35,315 bases of DNA from Acidimicrobiales bacterium. Lineage in GTDB: Bacteria; Actinomycetota; Acidimicrobiia; Acidimicrobiales; Acidimicrobilacustridaceae. Below, one piece after another: positions 19,830 to 27,334 of this stretch. Location of the stretch: positions 1 to 35,315 of the forward strand of contig JALOLF010000043.1 of assembly GCA_025456085.1 (NCBI GenBank), read 5' to 3'. The notes beneath the pieces are model-generated. The model saw nothing but the letters and a program-made list of their open reading frames with translations, made no database searches and had not been told where the DNA came from. A program made the position numbers and the translations under genes. Within the stretch, counting starts at the first letter, position 1. Every line of letters starts with the position of its first letter.

Positions 19830-20057
19830 ATGGGATCGGGATCGAGCAAGAAGCGAAAGAAGAACGCCAAGAAGCGCAAGCCCCTGCCGAAGGTCGGAAC
19901 GCCGGCCGACAACCACTATCGACTCCGCCGCAGCCAGGAGAACCTCATGGACTTCGGGCTCGGGACGGGGGAGCGCAGCCCCCTGGGGCGCATGCTGCTG
20001 CTCGGGGGCCTGCTCGTGGCGGTGATCGCCGCCGTCGTGGTGCTCGTGTTGGTCTGA
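19830..20057 (+). CDS. Small basic single-pass membrane protein, 75 aa
   Basis: Lys/Arg-rich N-terminus (SSKKRKKNAKKRKPLPK), a middle segment (DNHYRLRRSQENLMDFGLG) and one C-terminal membrane helix (MLLLGGLLVAVIAAVVVLVLV) that ends the protein. The charge pattern puts the basic domain in the cytoplasm, where it could touch nucleic acid or lipid headgroups. It is not recognised as a named family. It is probably transcribed from its own leaderless promoter. Confidence 0.7.
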   Translation: MGSGSSKKRKKNAKKRKPLPKVGTPADNHYRLRRSQENLMDFGLGTGERSPLGRMLLLGGLLVAVIAAVVVLVLV

Positions 20058-20061
20058 ACGA

Positions 20062-20097
20062 CCCGCCGGCGCAACGCTGCGGGCGCCCTGCGGCGGG
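20062..20097. terminator. Inverted repeat between convergent genes
   Basis: CCCGCCG (20062-20068) and CGGCGGG (20091-20097) with a loop that itself contains GGGCGCCC lie between the stop of the 75-aa gene and that of the opposing oxidoreductase. A terminator role is inferred from placement. Confidence 0.35.
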
Positions 20098-20114
20098 CGA
20101 TGCGGTCTGCGTCG

Positions 20115-20984
20115 TCAGGCGGTGGCGCTGGGGCGGATCACCCGTTCGGCCCAACCCTCGAGCGTGTCGCTGGTGTCCTTCAGGAACACGAACGCCGGCA
20201 GCACGACCCGGTCGACGCCCTGGGCCTCCAGCTCCTGCACCGCGCCGAGCGGGTCGTCACCGAACAGGCCCATCGACCACGCGGTGATCTCGATGGCCGC
20301 CGGGTCGCGGCCGGCGGCTGCAGCGCTCTGCCGGGTGATGTCGATGAGCTCGTCGAGGTCGCCCCGGCCGGGGAAGAAGCCGTCGCCGATGCGGCCTGCC
20401 CGCTCGGCCGCGGCCCGGGTGTGCCCACCGATGTGGATCGGCACCGCGCCGCGGACGGGCTTGGGGTTCACGCTGACCCCCGAGAAGCGGGCGAACTCCC
20501 CGTCGAAGGAGACGTGGTCGGCGCCCCACAGGGTTCGCAGCACGGCGACGTACTCGTCGGTGCGGGCACCACGGCGCTCGAAGGGCACGCCGAGGGCCTC
20601 GAACTCCTCGCGCAGCCAGCCGACACCGATGCCGAGCTCGAGCCGCCCGCCCGACAGGTCGTCGAGGGTGGCCAGCTCCTTGGCCAGCACGAGCGGGTTG
20701 CGCTGCGGGAGGATCAGGATGCCGGTGGCGATCCGCAGCTCGGTGGTGACCGCCGCCACCCAGGTGAGCCAGATCAGCGGGTCGGGCAGCGGGGTCTCCG
20801 GCGTGGCCGCCATCTTGCCGCTGGGGTCATAGGGGTAGGTCGACTCGTAGCCGTCGGGGTAGAGCACGTGCTCCACCGTCCACAGCGACTCGAACCCCGC
20901 CCGCTCGGCCCCGGTGGCCAGCTCGACCAGGCCGTCGCGGCCGGCGAACTGCATCGTGTTGGCGAAGATGATCCCGAACTTCAC
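20115..20984 (-). CDS. Luciferase-like monooxygenase family, probable F420-dependent oxidoreductase
   Basis: A 289-residue LLM-class protein and the third in this window. Recognisable blocks are MKFGIIFANTMQFAGRDG, ERAGFESLWTVEHVLYP, LRIATGILILPQRNPLVLAK, ATLDDLSGGRLELGIGVGW and VPIHIGGHTRAAAERAGR. The order and wording fit the F420-dependent TIGR03619-type group. Its middle segment (YPYDPSGKMAATPETPLPDP) is the substrate-side insertion common in that group. Start ATG 20984 has GGGGGA about 8 bases upstream, and a TAGAGT box lies further up. Substrate unknown. Confidence 0.87.
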   Translation of the reverse strand: MKFGIIFANTMQFAGRDGLVELATGAERAGFESLWTVEHVLYPDGYESTYPYDPSGKMAATPETPLPDPLIWLTWVAAVTTELRIATGILILPQRNPLVLAKELATLDDLSGGRLELGIGVGWLREEFEALGVPFERRGARTDEYVAVLRTLWGADHVSFDGEFARFSGVSVNPKPVRGAVPIHIGGHTRAAAERAGRIGDGFFPGRGDLDELIDITRQSAAAAGRDPAAIEITAWSMGLFGDDPLGAVQELEAQGVDRVVLPAFVFLKDTSDTLEGWAERVIRPSATA

Positions 20985-21079
20985 GTGTCGTCCCCCGGGG
21001 TGTCGTGTCGCCCGGACTCTAGGTGGTCCCCGCCGCCATCCGCTTGACCGGCGCTGACCGGTCCCCGGAGACTCACGTC

Positions 21080-21427
21080 ATGGCTTCTGCGGAGATCGAC
21101 GACTACCTGGCCTCGGTGGATGAGCCCGCCCGCAGCACCCTCGAGGCGCTCCGCCGGTCGATCCGGGCCGTGGTGCCCGACGCCGAGGAGGGGCTCTCCT
21201 ACGGGGTGCCGGCGTTCAAGGTGCAGGGCAGGCCGGTCGCCGGGTTCGCCGCCTTCGAGCGCCACCTCAGCTACTTCCCCCACAGCGGGGCGGTGGTCGA
21301 GGCCTTGGCGGCCGAGCTCGCCGGCTACCGCACCTCGAAGGGCACCGTGCAGTTCGCGCTCGACGCACCGCTGCCCGACGAGCTCGTGGCGAAGCTGGTC
21401 TCGCGGCGTCTGGCCGAGATCGGCTGA
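21080..21427 (+). CDS. DUF1801 (YdhG/YjbR-like) protein
   Basis: A 115-residue protein matching the DUF1801 pattern: IDDYLASVDEPARSTLEALR, then RAVVPDAEEGLSYGVPAFKV, a KVQGRPVAGFAAFERHLSYF strand pair and YRTSKGTVQF before a final helix. Members adopt a CyaY-like fold; an iron-chaperone role has been proposed for some, without firm proof. ATG 21080 follows CGGAG; an upstream GTG at 21023 would add residues that do not fit the family. It stands alone between the oxidoreductase (divergent) and rnpB (convergent). Confidence 0.85.
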   Translation: MASAEIDDYLASVDEPARSTLEALRRSIRAVVPDAEEGLSYGVPAFKVQGRPVAGFAAFERHLSYFPHSGAVVEALAAELAGYRTSKGTVQFALDAPLPDELVAKLVSRRLAEIG

Positions 21428-21467
21428 ACGGGCCGCTCCCGCCGTTCGCCTCGGGCAGGGCCAGTGC

Positions 21468-21845
<378 letters not shown>

Positions 21846-21851
21846 CGTGCC

Positions 21852-21857
21852 ATTGTG
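21852..21857 (-). promoter_or_regulatory. -10 box of rnpB
   Basis: CACAAT on the minus strand, 4 of 6 matches to TATAAT, ends 6 bases before the predicted RNase P RNA 5' end. No convincing -35 is seen. Confidence 0.45.
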
Positions 21858-21965
21858 GCCCATGCGGCGACGGGACGGCACTTTGCACACCGACTGCCAG
21901 AAGTTGTAACCAAGTGGACAGACGGTCGTCTTGACCGGCGGCTGCAGCAGGTAGCCCTTCAGGGG

Positions 21966-22253
21966 ATGGTTGACGGATCGATGACGCAGGACGAACACGA
22001 GGCAGCCGGGAGTCTGATGGCCAAGCTGCGCCTGTTCATCCGCGACGAGCTCGACGCGGATGAGCGCGCGTTGTTCGCGTCGCTGATGGCCCCCGCGGTC
22101 GCCCAGGCCTTCGGCGAGAGCGGCACTGACGTCGAAGGCTTCGGCATCGTGCGCTGGCGTCCCCATCTGCCCGAGGCGCTCGTCACCGAGCTGCACGCCG
22201 AGGGGATCACCGTGGTGGGACTCGAGGACCCGGAGCGGCGTCCGCCCACGTGA
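21966..22253 (+). CDS. Hypothetical protein, 95 aa
   Basis: An unrecognised soluble protein: a helical N-terminal half (MTQDEHEAAGSLMAKLRLFI, then RDELDADERALFASLMAP) and a strand-rich half (WRPHLPEALVTELHAEGITV). No motif or membrane segment is seen. Start is uncertain between ATG 21966 and ATG 21981; neither has a clear ribosome site. The frame stays open back through rnpB, but that part is antisense to a structural RNA and not coding. A possible promoter TTGCAC (21883-21888), 16 bases, TGTAAC (21905-21910) lies between it and the divergent rnpB. Confidence 0.6.
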   Translation: MVDGSMTQDEHEAAGSLMAKLRLFIRDELDADERALFASLMAPAVAQAFGESGTDVEGFGIVRWRPHLPEALVTELHAEGITVVGLEDPERRPPT

Positions 22254-22345
22254 TGGCACCGACGTGACGGCGCCGAGTCGATGGCGCCGAGTCGACCGTC
22301 GGCGGTGGTGAACCCGGGCCGGTGCCCGGTCGGCACGACGGGTGA

Positions 22346-23041
22346 TCAGGTGCTGGGCAGCAGCTCGGCTCGCAGGGCGGCGAGGCACCGGTCGCAGTCG
22401 CGGGCGTGGCGCTCGGCCCCGAGCAGCTCACCGGCGCCGTGGAGCTGCGTGAAGGTGGCGCATCCCGACGCCAGACCGCGCACCATGACCTGCAGCACGA
22501 GCGCATCGCGGAGGCGCCGCCGGGCCCGGTGCACGGCCACCTTGGCGGCACCCGGCGTGATGCCCAGGGACTCGGCAACCTCCGCCGGGGAGAAGTCGAA
22601 GTAGGTCACGAGCGCCACTGCGGTGGCGTCGCGGGTCGACATGCCGGCCAGGCAGCCGTTCACCAGCTCCGAGAGCTGCCCGAGCTCGAGCAGGTCGCTC
22701 GGCGTGGGATCGGGAGCGACCGTCTCGTTCTCGCCCGGGTCCTCGAGGGTGGGGTTGCGGGCCCCGGAGCGGTGCACGTCGGTGACGACGTTGCGGGCGA
22801 TGGCGAGCAGCCACGGCCGGAACCGGGTCGGGTCCCGCAGGGACGACAGGCGCTCGAGGGCCCGGGCGAAGATCTCCTGCACGCAGTCGGCGCGCACCGT
22901 CGGGTTGGAGATGCCTGCGGCCACCACGGTGTGCACCGCCCCGGCGTGGGCTTCGTACAGCGAGCTGAACGCGTCGGTGTCGCCGGCGAGGGTGCGGGTC
23001 ACGAGCTCGGCGTCACGCGCCAAGGCCTCGGGCGGCTGCAT
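22346..23041 (-). CDS. ECF sigma-70 factor with C-terminal zinc-finger-like tail
   Basis: A 231-residue sigma factor. Region 2 spans about 20-95 (AFSSLYEAHAGAVHTVV, ADCVQEIFARALERLSSLRD, FRPWLLAIARNVVTD) and region 4 about 120-180 (TYFDFSPAEVAESLGITPGA, AKVAVHRARRRLRDAL). Unlike a minimal ECF factor it continues ~50 residues, with Cys194 and an Hx3Cx2C motif (His212, Cys216, Cys219) like that of zinc-binding anti-sigma (ZAS) domains. No separate anti-sigma gene is adjacent, so self-contained redox or metal control is inferred. It lies just downstream of the ferritin-like/cupredoxin genes, but has its own -10 box TACGAT with a probable leaderless start. Confidence 0.9.
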   Translation of the reverse strand: MQPPEALARDAELVTRTLAGDTDAFSSLYEAHAGAVHTVVAAGISNPTVRADCVQEIFARALERLSSLRDPTRFRPWLLAIARNVVTDVHRSGARNPTLEDPGENETVAPDPTPSDLLELGQLSELVNGCLAGMSTRDATAVALVTYFDFSPAEVAESLGITPGAAKVAVHRARRRLRDALVLQVMVRGLASGCATFTQLHGAGELLGAERHARDCDRCLAALRAELLPST

Positions 23042-23047
23042 GGGTGC

Positions 23048-23053
23048 ATCGTA
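23048..23053 (-). promoter_or_regulatory. -10 box TACGAT of the sigma-factor gene
   Basis: TACGAT on the minus strand ends 6 bases before ATG 23041, which implies a leaderless transcript. It resembles a housekeeping rather than an ECF promoter. Confidence 0.4.
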
Positions 23054-23122
23054 GAACGGCCGCCGGCCGCCTGCCGGCGTGGCGCCGGATTTCCCCGACC
23101 GGTGTCGAGCGGACCTGCCGGC

Positions 23123-23995
23123 TCAGCCCCCCGCAGGGTCTGCGGCCTCGGTGCCCTCGGAGAGATCGCCCTCGGCCTCGGCCTCCTCGGTCGCGGGGGT
23201 GATGTACGAACCGATCGGCACCGCGTCCACCGTGTCGATGAACGCCGACGGCGCCGCGTCCTGGAGCTGGAGGCTGTGGAACACCGCGGCGTGGCGGGCC
23301 TCCGTGGCGCCGATGGACAGCGCGGCCTGGCGCAGCTCGGGGAGGGTGAACACCCCGCCGGCCAGGGTGTAGGTGGCCGCGGCCTGGTTCTCGAGGCGCA
23401 GGGCGAGCGAGATGATGTCGCCCTCCGTGGTGGCCGCCCGCAGCAGGGCGCCGTAGGTGTTCTCGAGCAGATAGGGGTTGGGGTCGGTCGTGTACTCGAT
23501 GTTCCGGTCGGTCGCCGTCGTCGTGAGCGCGTCCTGGTGCTGCTGGTGCTGCTCGCCGAACACCTCCGCCACGTCGGCGATGAGCGCCGTGGTGAGCAGC
23601 CCGGACTCGGCCGCGGTCGCGTAGGCGGCCACGGCCAGCGCCTCGACGGAGATGGCGGTCAGCAGCAGCGTCTGGTCGAGCTCCGCCGAACCCGGCTCGA
23701 GGGCCTCCTCTTCGGGGGGCTCGGTCGTCGACGGCACCACGCCCGACTGCGAGACGGGCTCGTCGCCACCGCCGCAGGCGCTGAGCACGACGGCGCCGGC
23801 GACGCCGAGGCCGCCCATGGCGAGGAAGCGACGGCGTTCGGGCACGCCCACCAGGGCGGCGCGCTCGGTGGAGGTGACGTTGCTGTCGGGGTCGAAGGCC
23901 CGGCGCAGCGCGGCGCCGAAGCGGGGCAGCGCCTCGTCGTGCAGGCGGCGGGCGGCTCGGAGCTGGCGGCGGGTCTCGTCGGTGCTGAAGTCCAT
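23123..23995 (-). CDS. Exported ferritin-like-domain lipoprotein
   Basis: A 290-residue protein. A cytoplasmic-looking helical N-terminus of 50 residues precedes a twin-arginine signal (RRRFLAMGGLGVAGAVVLSA) with lipobox LSAC (Cys74), so the mature part is probably lipid-anchored outside the membrane. The ferritin-like four-helix domain (about 104-245) offers metal ligands Glu119, Glu148 with nearby His150/His153, Glu202, and Glu232/His235 (EARH). A Glu-rich tail ends the protein. Start ATG 23995 has GAGGAG 9 bases upstream. It follows the paralogous gene by 20 bases. Metal binding is inferred from the pattern; the reaction is unknown. Confidence 0.86.
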   Translation of the reverse strand: MDFSTDETRRQLRAARRLHDEALPRFGAALRRAFDPDSNVTSTERAALVGVPERRRFLAMGGLGVAGAVVLSACGGGDEPVSQSGVVPSTTEPPEEEALEPGSAELDQTLLLTAISVEALAVAAYATAAESGLLTTALIADVAEVFGEQHQQHQDALTTTATDRNIEYTTDPNPYLLENTYGALLRAATTEGDIISLALRLENQAAATYTLAGGVFTLPELRQAALSIGATEARHAAVFHSLQLQDAAPSAFIDTVDAVPIGSYITPATEEAEAEGDLSEGTEAADPAGG

Positions 23996-24015
23996 GGCGG
24001 GGTTCTCCTCGGGGC

Positions 24016-24786
24016 TCAGGCGACCGGGAACTGAGCCGGCGTGAGGGCGGCGTCGACGGTCTGGACGGGCGGTACGTAGGTCGTGATGTTGCCGGCCCAC
24101 GCGGTGAGGTCGGGCTCGATCAGCAGCGACCAGGCCACGGCGTGCTGGGCCTCGACGGGCAGGATGGTGGCCGCGGCCCCGGCGATGGCGGCGCTCTCGA
24201 AGGCGCCCATGGCGAACAGGTAGGTGGAGGCGGCGCCGTCCTCGAGGTCGTAGAGGACCTGGGCCAGGGCGGCCTGGTCGGCGGCGCCCTGGATGCGGGG
24301 CGCGAAGACCGCCAGCAGCGCTGCGTTGGCCGTGACCTCCTCGGCGTAGCCGTTGTCGGTGAGCAGCTGGGTCAGCGCCGCGGCGTGCTCGCTGTGGTGG
24401 CCACCGAACAGCTGCGCCGTGCTCTTGGCCCCCGCGTCGAGATCCGCGCTGGCGCCGGCGGCCTCGTAGGCGGCGACCGCGGCGAGCTCGACCGAGGTGG
24501 CGAACACGGCCAGCGTCACGTCGTCGGACACCTCGGGTGCCGCGCTGATCGGTGTGGGTGCCTCCTGGGCGAAGGCCGCGCCGATGCGGCTCACCGGCAC
24601 CAGGGTGGCTCCGAAGGCGATGGCTCCACCGGTGGCGGCCCGTCGCAGGAAGCCCCGGCGACCCGATGCGAGGGCCGGGTCGGTGCCGAAGTGCACCTCG
24701 GCGAGCCGGTCGGTCATGTCGGCCATCGACGCGCGGTGCTGCTCGTCGACGTGCGCCGCCATGCGGCGGAGTTCCCTGGATGACAT
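24016..24786 (-). CDS. Tat-exported ferritin-like-domain protein
   Basis: A 256-residue paralogue of the downstream gene. After 42 residues comes a twin-arginine signal RRGFLRRAATGGAIAFGATL with a likely signal-peptidase site AFA|QEA (after residue 73), so it should be soluble and exported rather than a lipoprotein. The helical domain has Glu100, a His cluster (130, 131, 134), Glu182 and EAQH (Glu212/His215) as candidate di-metal ligands. ATG 24786 follows AAGGA; the frame upstream of it is open but lacks conserved sequence. It lies between the cupredoxin gene (92 bases) and the second ferritin-like gene (20 bases). Confidence 0.87.
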   Translation of the reverse strand: MSSRELRRMAAHVDEQHRASMADMTDRLAEVHFGTDPALASGRRGFLRRAATGGAIAFGATLVPVSRIGAAFAQEAPTPISAAPEVSDDVTLAVFATSVELAAVAAYEAAGASADLDAGAKSTAQLFGGHHSEHAAALTQLLTDNGYAEEVTANAALLAVFAPRIQGAADQAALAQVLYDLEDGAASTYLFAMGAFESAAIAGAAATILPVEAQHAVAWSLLIEPDLTAWAGNITTYVPPVQTVDAALTPAQFPVA

Positions 24787-24878
24787 GGGTCGTTCCTTCT
24801 CCGTGGGCTTCGTGGACTCGGGGCGCGCCCGGCAGCTGTCGACTCGACGCCGGCGCCGTGACGGCGGCGACTGCGTCG

Positions 24879-25316
24879 TCAGCGGACCGTGACCGTGCCC
24901 TTCATGAGGTTGTGGATGGTGCAGTAGTAGCGGTAGGTGCCGGCGCGCTCGAAGGTGTGGCTGTAGGCCGCGCCCTCTGCCAGGCGGGGGGACTGGAGCA
25001 CACCCGGGTCGAGCGAGACGATCTGGTGCTCGATCGGGTCGACGTTGGTCCACGTGACCGTGGCGCCCGCCTCGACGTCGAGGTCGACCGGTTCGAAGTC
25101 GTAGTCGGTGATGCGCACCTGCGCGGGCGGTGCGGCCGCGCCGGGGAGGGCCGAGCCGTCGCCGGTTCGGGGGGCGACGGTGGTCGGCACACCGGTGGTC
25201 GTCGCGGTGGAGGAGGTCGGCGCGGGCTTCGCCTGCTCAGGTCCGCGGCACGCCGGCGCGGCGAGCAGCAGCGGCGCGGAGGCGAGGACGGCGGCGGTTC
25301 GGGTCGGCGATCTCAT
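24879..25316 (-). CDS. Cupredoxin (amicyanin/plastocyanin-like) lipoprotein
   Basis: A 145-residue exported blue-copper protein. A signal peptide ends at Cys23 in LLLAAPAC, a lipobox weakened by Pro at -2. A Thr/Pro-rich linker follows, then the cupredoxin domain (about 66-145). A full type 1 copper site is visible: His97 (IEHQIV), Cys132, His135 and Met138 in CTIHNLM. The C-x2-H-x2-M spacing is that of amicyanin rather than plastocyanin. It should shuttle electrons or handle copper at the outer face of the membrane. Start could also be GTG 25334, which has a weak AGGG. It leads the ferritin-like gene cluster. Confidence 0.88.
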   Translation of the reverse strand: MRSPTRTAAVLASAPLLLAAPACRGPEQAKPAPTSSTATTTGVPTTVAPRTGDGSALPGAAAPPAQVRITDYDFEPVDLDVEAGATVTWTNVDPIEHQIVSLDPGVLQSPRLAEGAAYSHTFERAGTYRYYCTIHNLMKGTVTVR

Positions 25317-25364
25317 GGTGGGTCGAGGCGTCACGGCACCCTGCGGCGCGCGTCGCCGGGCGTG

Positions 25365-25370
25365 ATTATG
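25365..25370 (-). promoter_or_regulatory. -10 box CATAAT upstream of the cupredoxin gene
   Basis: CATAAT on the minus strand is a 5-of-6 match to TATAAT. It would start a transcript about 40 bases before the cupredoxin ATG and could drive the cupredoxin and both ferritin-like genes. Confidence 0.4.
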
Positions 25371-25434
25371 TCCCGGGGGGCCCGTCCCAGGGGAATCGCG
25401 GCGTGCTCACCGGGCATCGGCGGCCTCGCCGCGA

Positions 25435-26877
25435 TCAGAAGTCGAGGGCCGACAGCTCGGGGTACCAGGCCCGGGCCCGCTCCACGGCGCGGGCCCACTG
25501 CTCCCGGTCGAGCGGCGGGCCCGGCTCCACGGTCCGCTGCGGGCGCCACGTGGCGGCGATGTCGTCCCAGCCGCCCCAGGTGCCGGTGCTGAGCCCGGCG
25601 AGGAAGGCGGCGCCCAACGTCGTGGCCTCGACCACGGGCGAGACCTCCACGGGCCGCTGGCTGGCGTCGGCCAGGGCCTGCACGAACGTCGGGTTGCGGC
25701 TCATGCCGCCGTCGACGCGCAGCGTCGGGATCGCCCAGCCGGCGTCGCGTTCGGTGGCCTCCACCAGGTCCGCGCCCCGATGGGCCACACCCTCGAGCAC
25801 GGCCCGCACGATCTGGGGTCGCTCGCTGCCCCGGGTGAGCCCGAGCAGGGTCCCGCGGGCGCCGTAGTCCCACTGCGGCGTGCCGAGGCCGAGCAGCGCC
25901 GGCACGTACACCACACCGCCCGAGTCCTCGCAGCGCTGGGCCACCTCGTGCGACGAGGCCGCGTCGTCGATGAGCCCGAGGTCGTCGCGGAGCCACTCCA
26001 CGTTGGTGCCCGCCGAGAGCATCACCGCCTCGAGACCCCACATGATCTCGCCCCCCACCCGCCAGGCCACGATGGGGAACGTCCCGCCGCCGCCCCGGGT
26101 CTCGAAGCCGGGGCGGGTGCTGCCGTAGACGACGTCGAGCATGCCGCCCGTGCCGAAGGTGATCTTGGCCGGCCCGGGTCGAACGCAGCCCTGACCCACG
26201 AGCGAGGACTGCTGGTCGCCGGCCATGCCGGCGATGACCGGGGAGCCCGGCAGGGCCGTGGCCTCGCCGACGGGGCCCGACGAGTCGACGATGGTCGGCA
26301 GCACGGTGCTCGGCACGCCCAGCTTGGCCAGGATCGTCGGGTCCCACGACGAGCCGGCGAGGTCGATCATGCCCGTGACGGCTGCGTTCGACAGGTCGGT
26401 GACGTGGACCGCGCCCTGGGAGAGGTGCCAGGCGATCCAGGTGTCCACCGTGCCGAAGCAGAGATCCCGGCTCCGTTCGGGGTCGTGCAGGTCGAGCAGG
26501 TGGCGCAGCTTGGTCGCCGAGAGGTTGGGGGCCAGGCGCAGTCCGTCGGCCTGCAGGGTCAGGCAGTCGCCCAGGGTGCGCAGGTCCTGCCAGCCGATGC
26601 CGGGTGCGACCGGCTCGCCGGTGGCGCGGTCCCACACGACGGTCGACGCCCGCTGGTTGGCGATGCCGACGGCGTCGACCGGTCCGGCGGCGGCCAGCGC
26701 GGCCTGCGCCACCTCGAGCGCGGCGCGGGCCAGCGCCGCGGCGTCGAACTCCACGAGGCCCGGGACGGGGGAGTCGGGCAGCGTCTCGCGGTAGTGCTCG
26801 CCGGCCACCGAGGCGTCCGGCCTGACCACCGCGGCGCGCACGCCGCTGGTACCCACGTCGACCACGAGGATGCTCAC
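25435..26877 (-). CDS. FGGY-family carbohydrate kinase, glycerol-kinase-like but altered at the substrate site
   Basis: A 480-residue kinase of the FGGY family: N-terminal phosphate loop VVDVGTSGVRAAVV, catalytic Asp221 in GMAGDQQSSL, ITFGTGGMLD, and the second-domain signature RVDGGMSRNPTFVQALAD. Gene context (glpD on the same strand) and overall wording suggest glycerol kinase. Against E. coli GlpK, Arg83 and Trp103 are kept (Arg76, Trp96), but Glu84 becomes Ala77 (NQRA) and Tyr135 becomes Asn118 (APNLSATKL). Both lost residues contact glycerol in GlpK, so the substrate may be another polyol or sugar. Start GTG 26877 has AAGGAG about 7 bases upstream. It is probably the last gene of the glpD operon. 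Confidence 0.86.
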   Translation of the reverse strand: MSILVVDVGTSGVRAAVVRPDASVAGEHYRETLPDSPVPGLVEFDAAALARAALEVAQAALAAAGPVDAVGIANQRASTVVWDRATGEPVAPGIGWQDLRTLGDCLTLQADGLRLAPNLSATKLRHLLDLHDPERSRDLCFGTVDTWIAWHLSQGAVHVTDLSNAAVTGMIDLAGSSWDPTILAKLGVPSTVLPTIVDSSGPVGEATALPGSPVIAGMAGDQQSSLVGQGCVRPGPAKITFGTGGMLDVVYGSTRPGFETRGGGGTFPIVAWRVGGEIMWGLEAVMLSAGTNVEWLRDDLGLIDDAASSHEVAQRCEDSGGVVYVPALLGLGTPQWDYGARGTLLGLTRGSERPQIVRAVLEGVAHRGADLVEATERDAGWAIPTLRVDGGMSRNPTFVQALADASQRPVEVSPVVEATTLGAAFLAGLSTGTWGGWDDIAATWRPQRTVEPGPPLDREQWARAVERARAWYPELSALDF

Positions 26878-26938
26878 GTTGTCCGCTCCTTGCTCCGCCG
26901 GGCTCGGCCCCGGCCCGCTGTGGGGTTCGCCCGTCGGC

Positions 26939-27334
26939 TCAGCCCGTCACCTGCTCCGTGCCGCCGTTCGTGCCGCGACGGTAGGCCAGGAAGCCGCCGA
27001 GCATGCCGATGCAGGCGGCGAGCAGCGTCACGAAGGGCAGCGACAGCGGGGTCACCTCTTCCCCCCGGGCCAGCTGGGTGAGGATGCCGATCCCCTGGAG
27101 CGCGAAGGCCATGCCGCCGGCCGCCAGGGCGCCCGCGCTCAGCGCGAGCTGCGGTTGGGGGCGTGCCGCGGTGAACCCGCCGAAGCCCAGCGCGCCGACG
27201 ATGACGACGAACAGCAGGTACTGCCACCCCGACTGCTCGTCGACCACGAAGTTGCCGAGCAGACCCGCCGGCAGGCACAGGGCCAGGGCGTAGAGGCCAC
27301 CCCGCACCACGGCGCGCAGATCGAGGTCGCGCAT
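26939..27334 (-). CDS. Small polytopic membrane protein
   Basis: A 131-residue protein with four predicted membrane helices (GGLYALALCLPAGLLGNFVV, WQYLLFVVIVGALGFGGFTA, LSAGALAAGGMAFALQGIGI, FVTLLAACIGMLGGFLAYR) and a short polar tail. I do not recognise the family. The start overlaps the stop of the upstream flavoprotein gene (TGATG; a GTG at 27337 gives a four-base GTGA overlap), so translation is coupled. Its fixed place between the DHAP-linked flavoprotein and the kinase suggests a membrane role linked to their pathway, such as substrate passage or anchoring; this is inference. Confidence 0.78.
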   Translation of the reverse strand: MRDLDLRAVVRGGLYALALCLPAGLLGNFVVDEQSGWQYLLFVVIVGALGFGGFTAARPQPQLALSAGALAAGGMAFALQGIGILTQLARGEEVTPLSLPFVTLLAACIGMLGGFLAYRRGTNGGTEQVTG

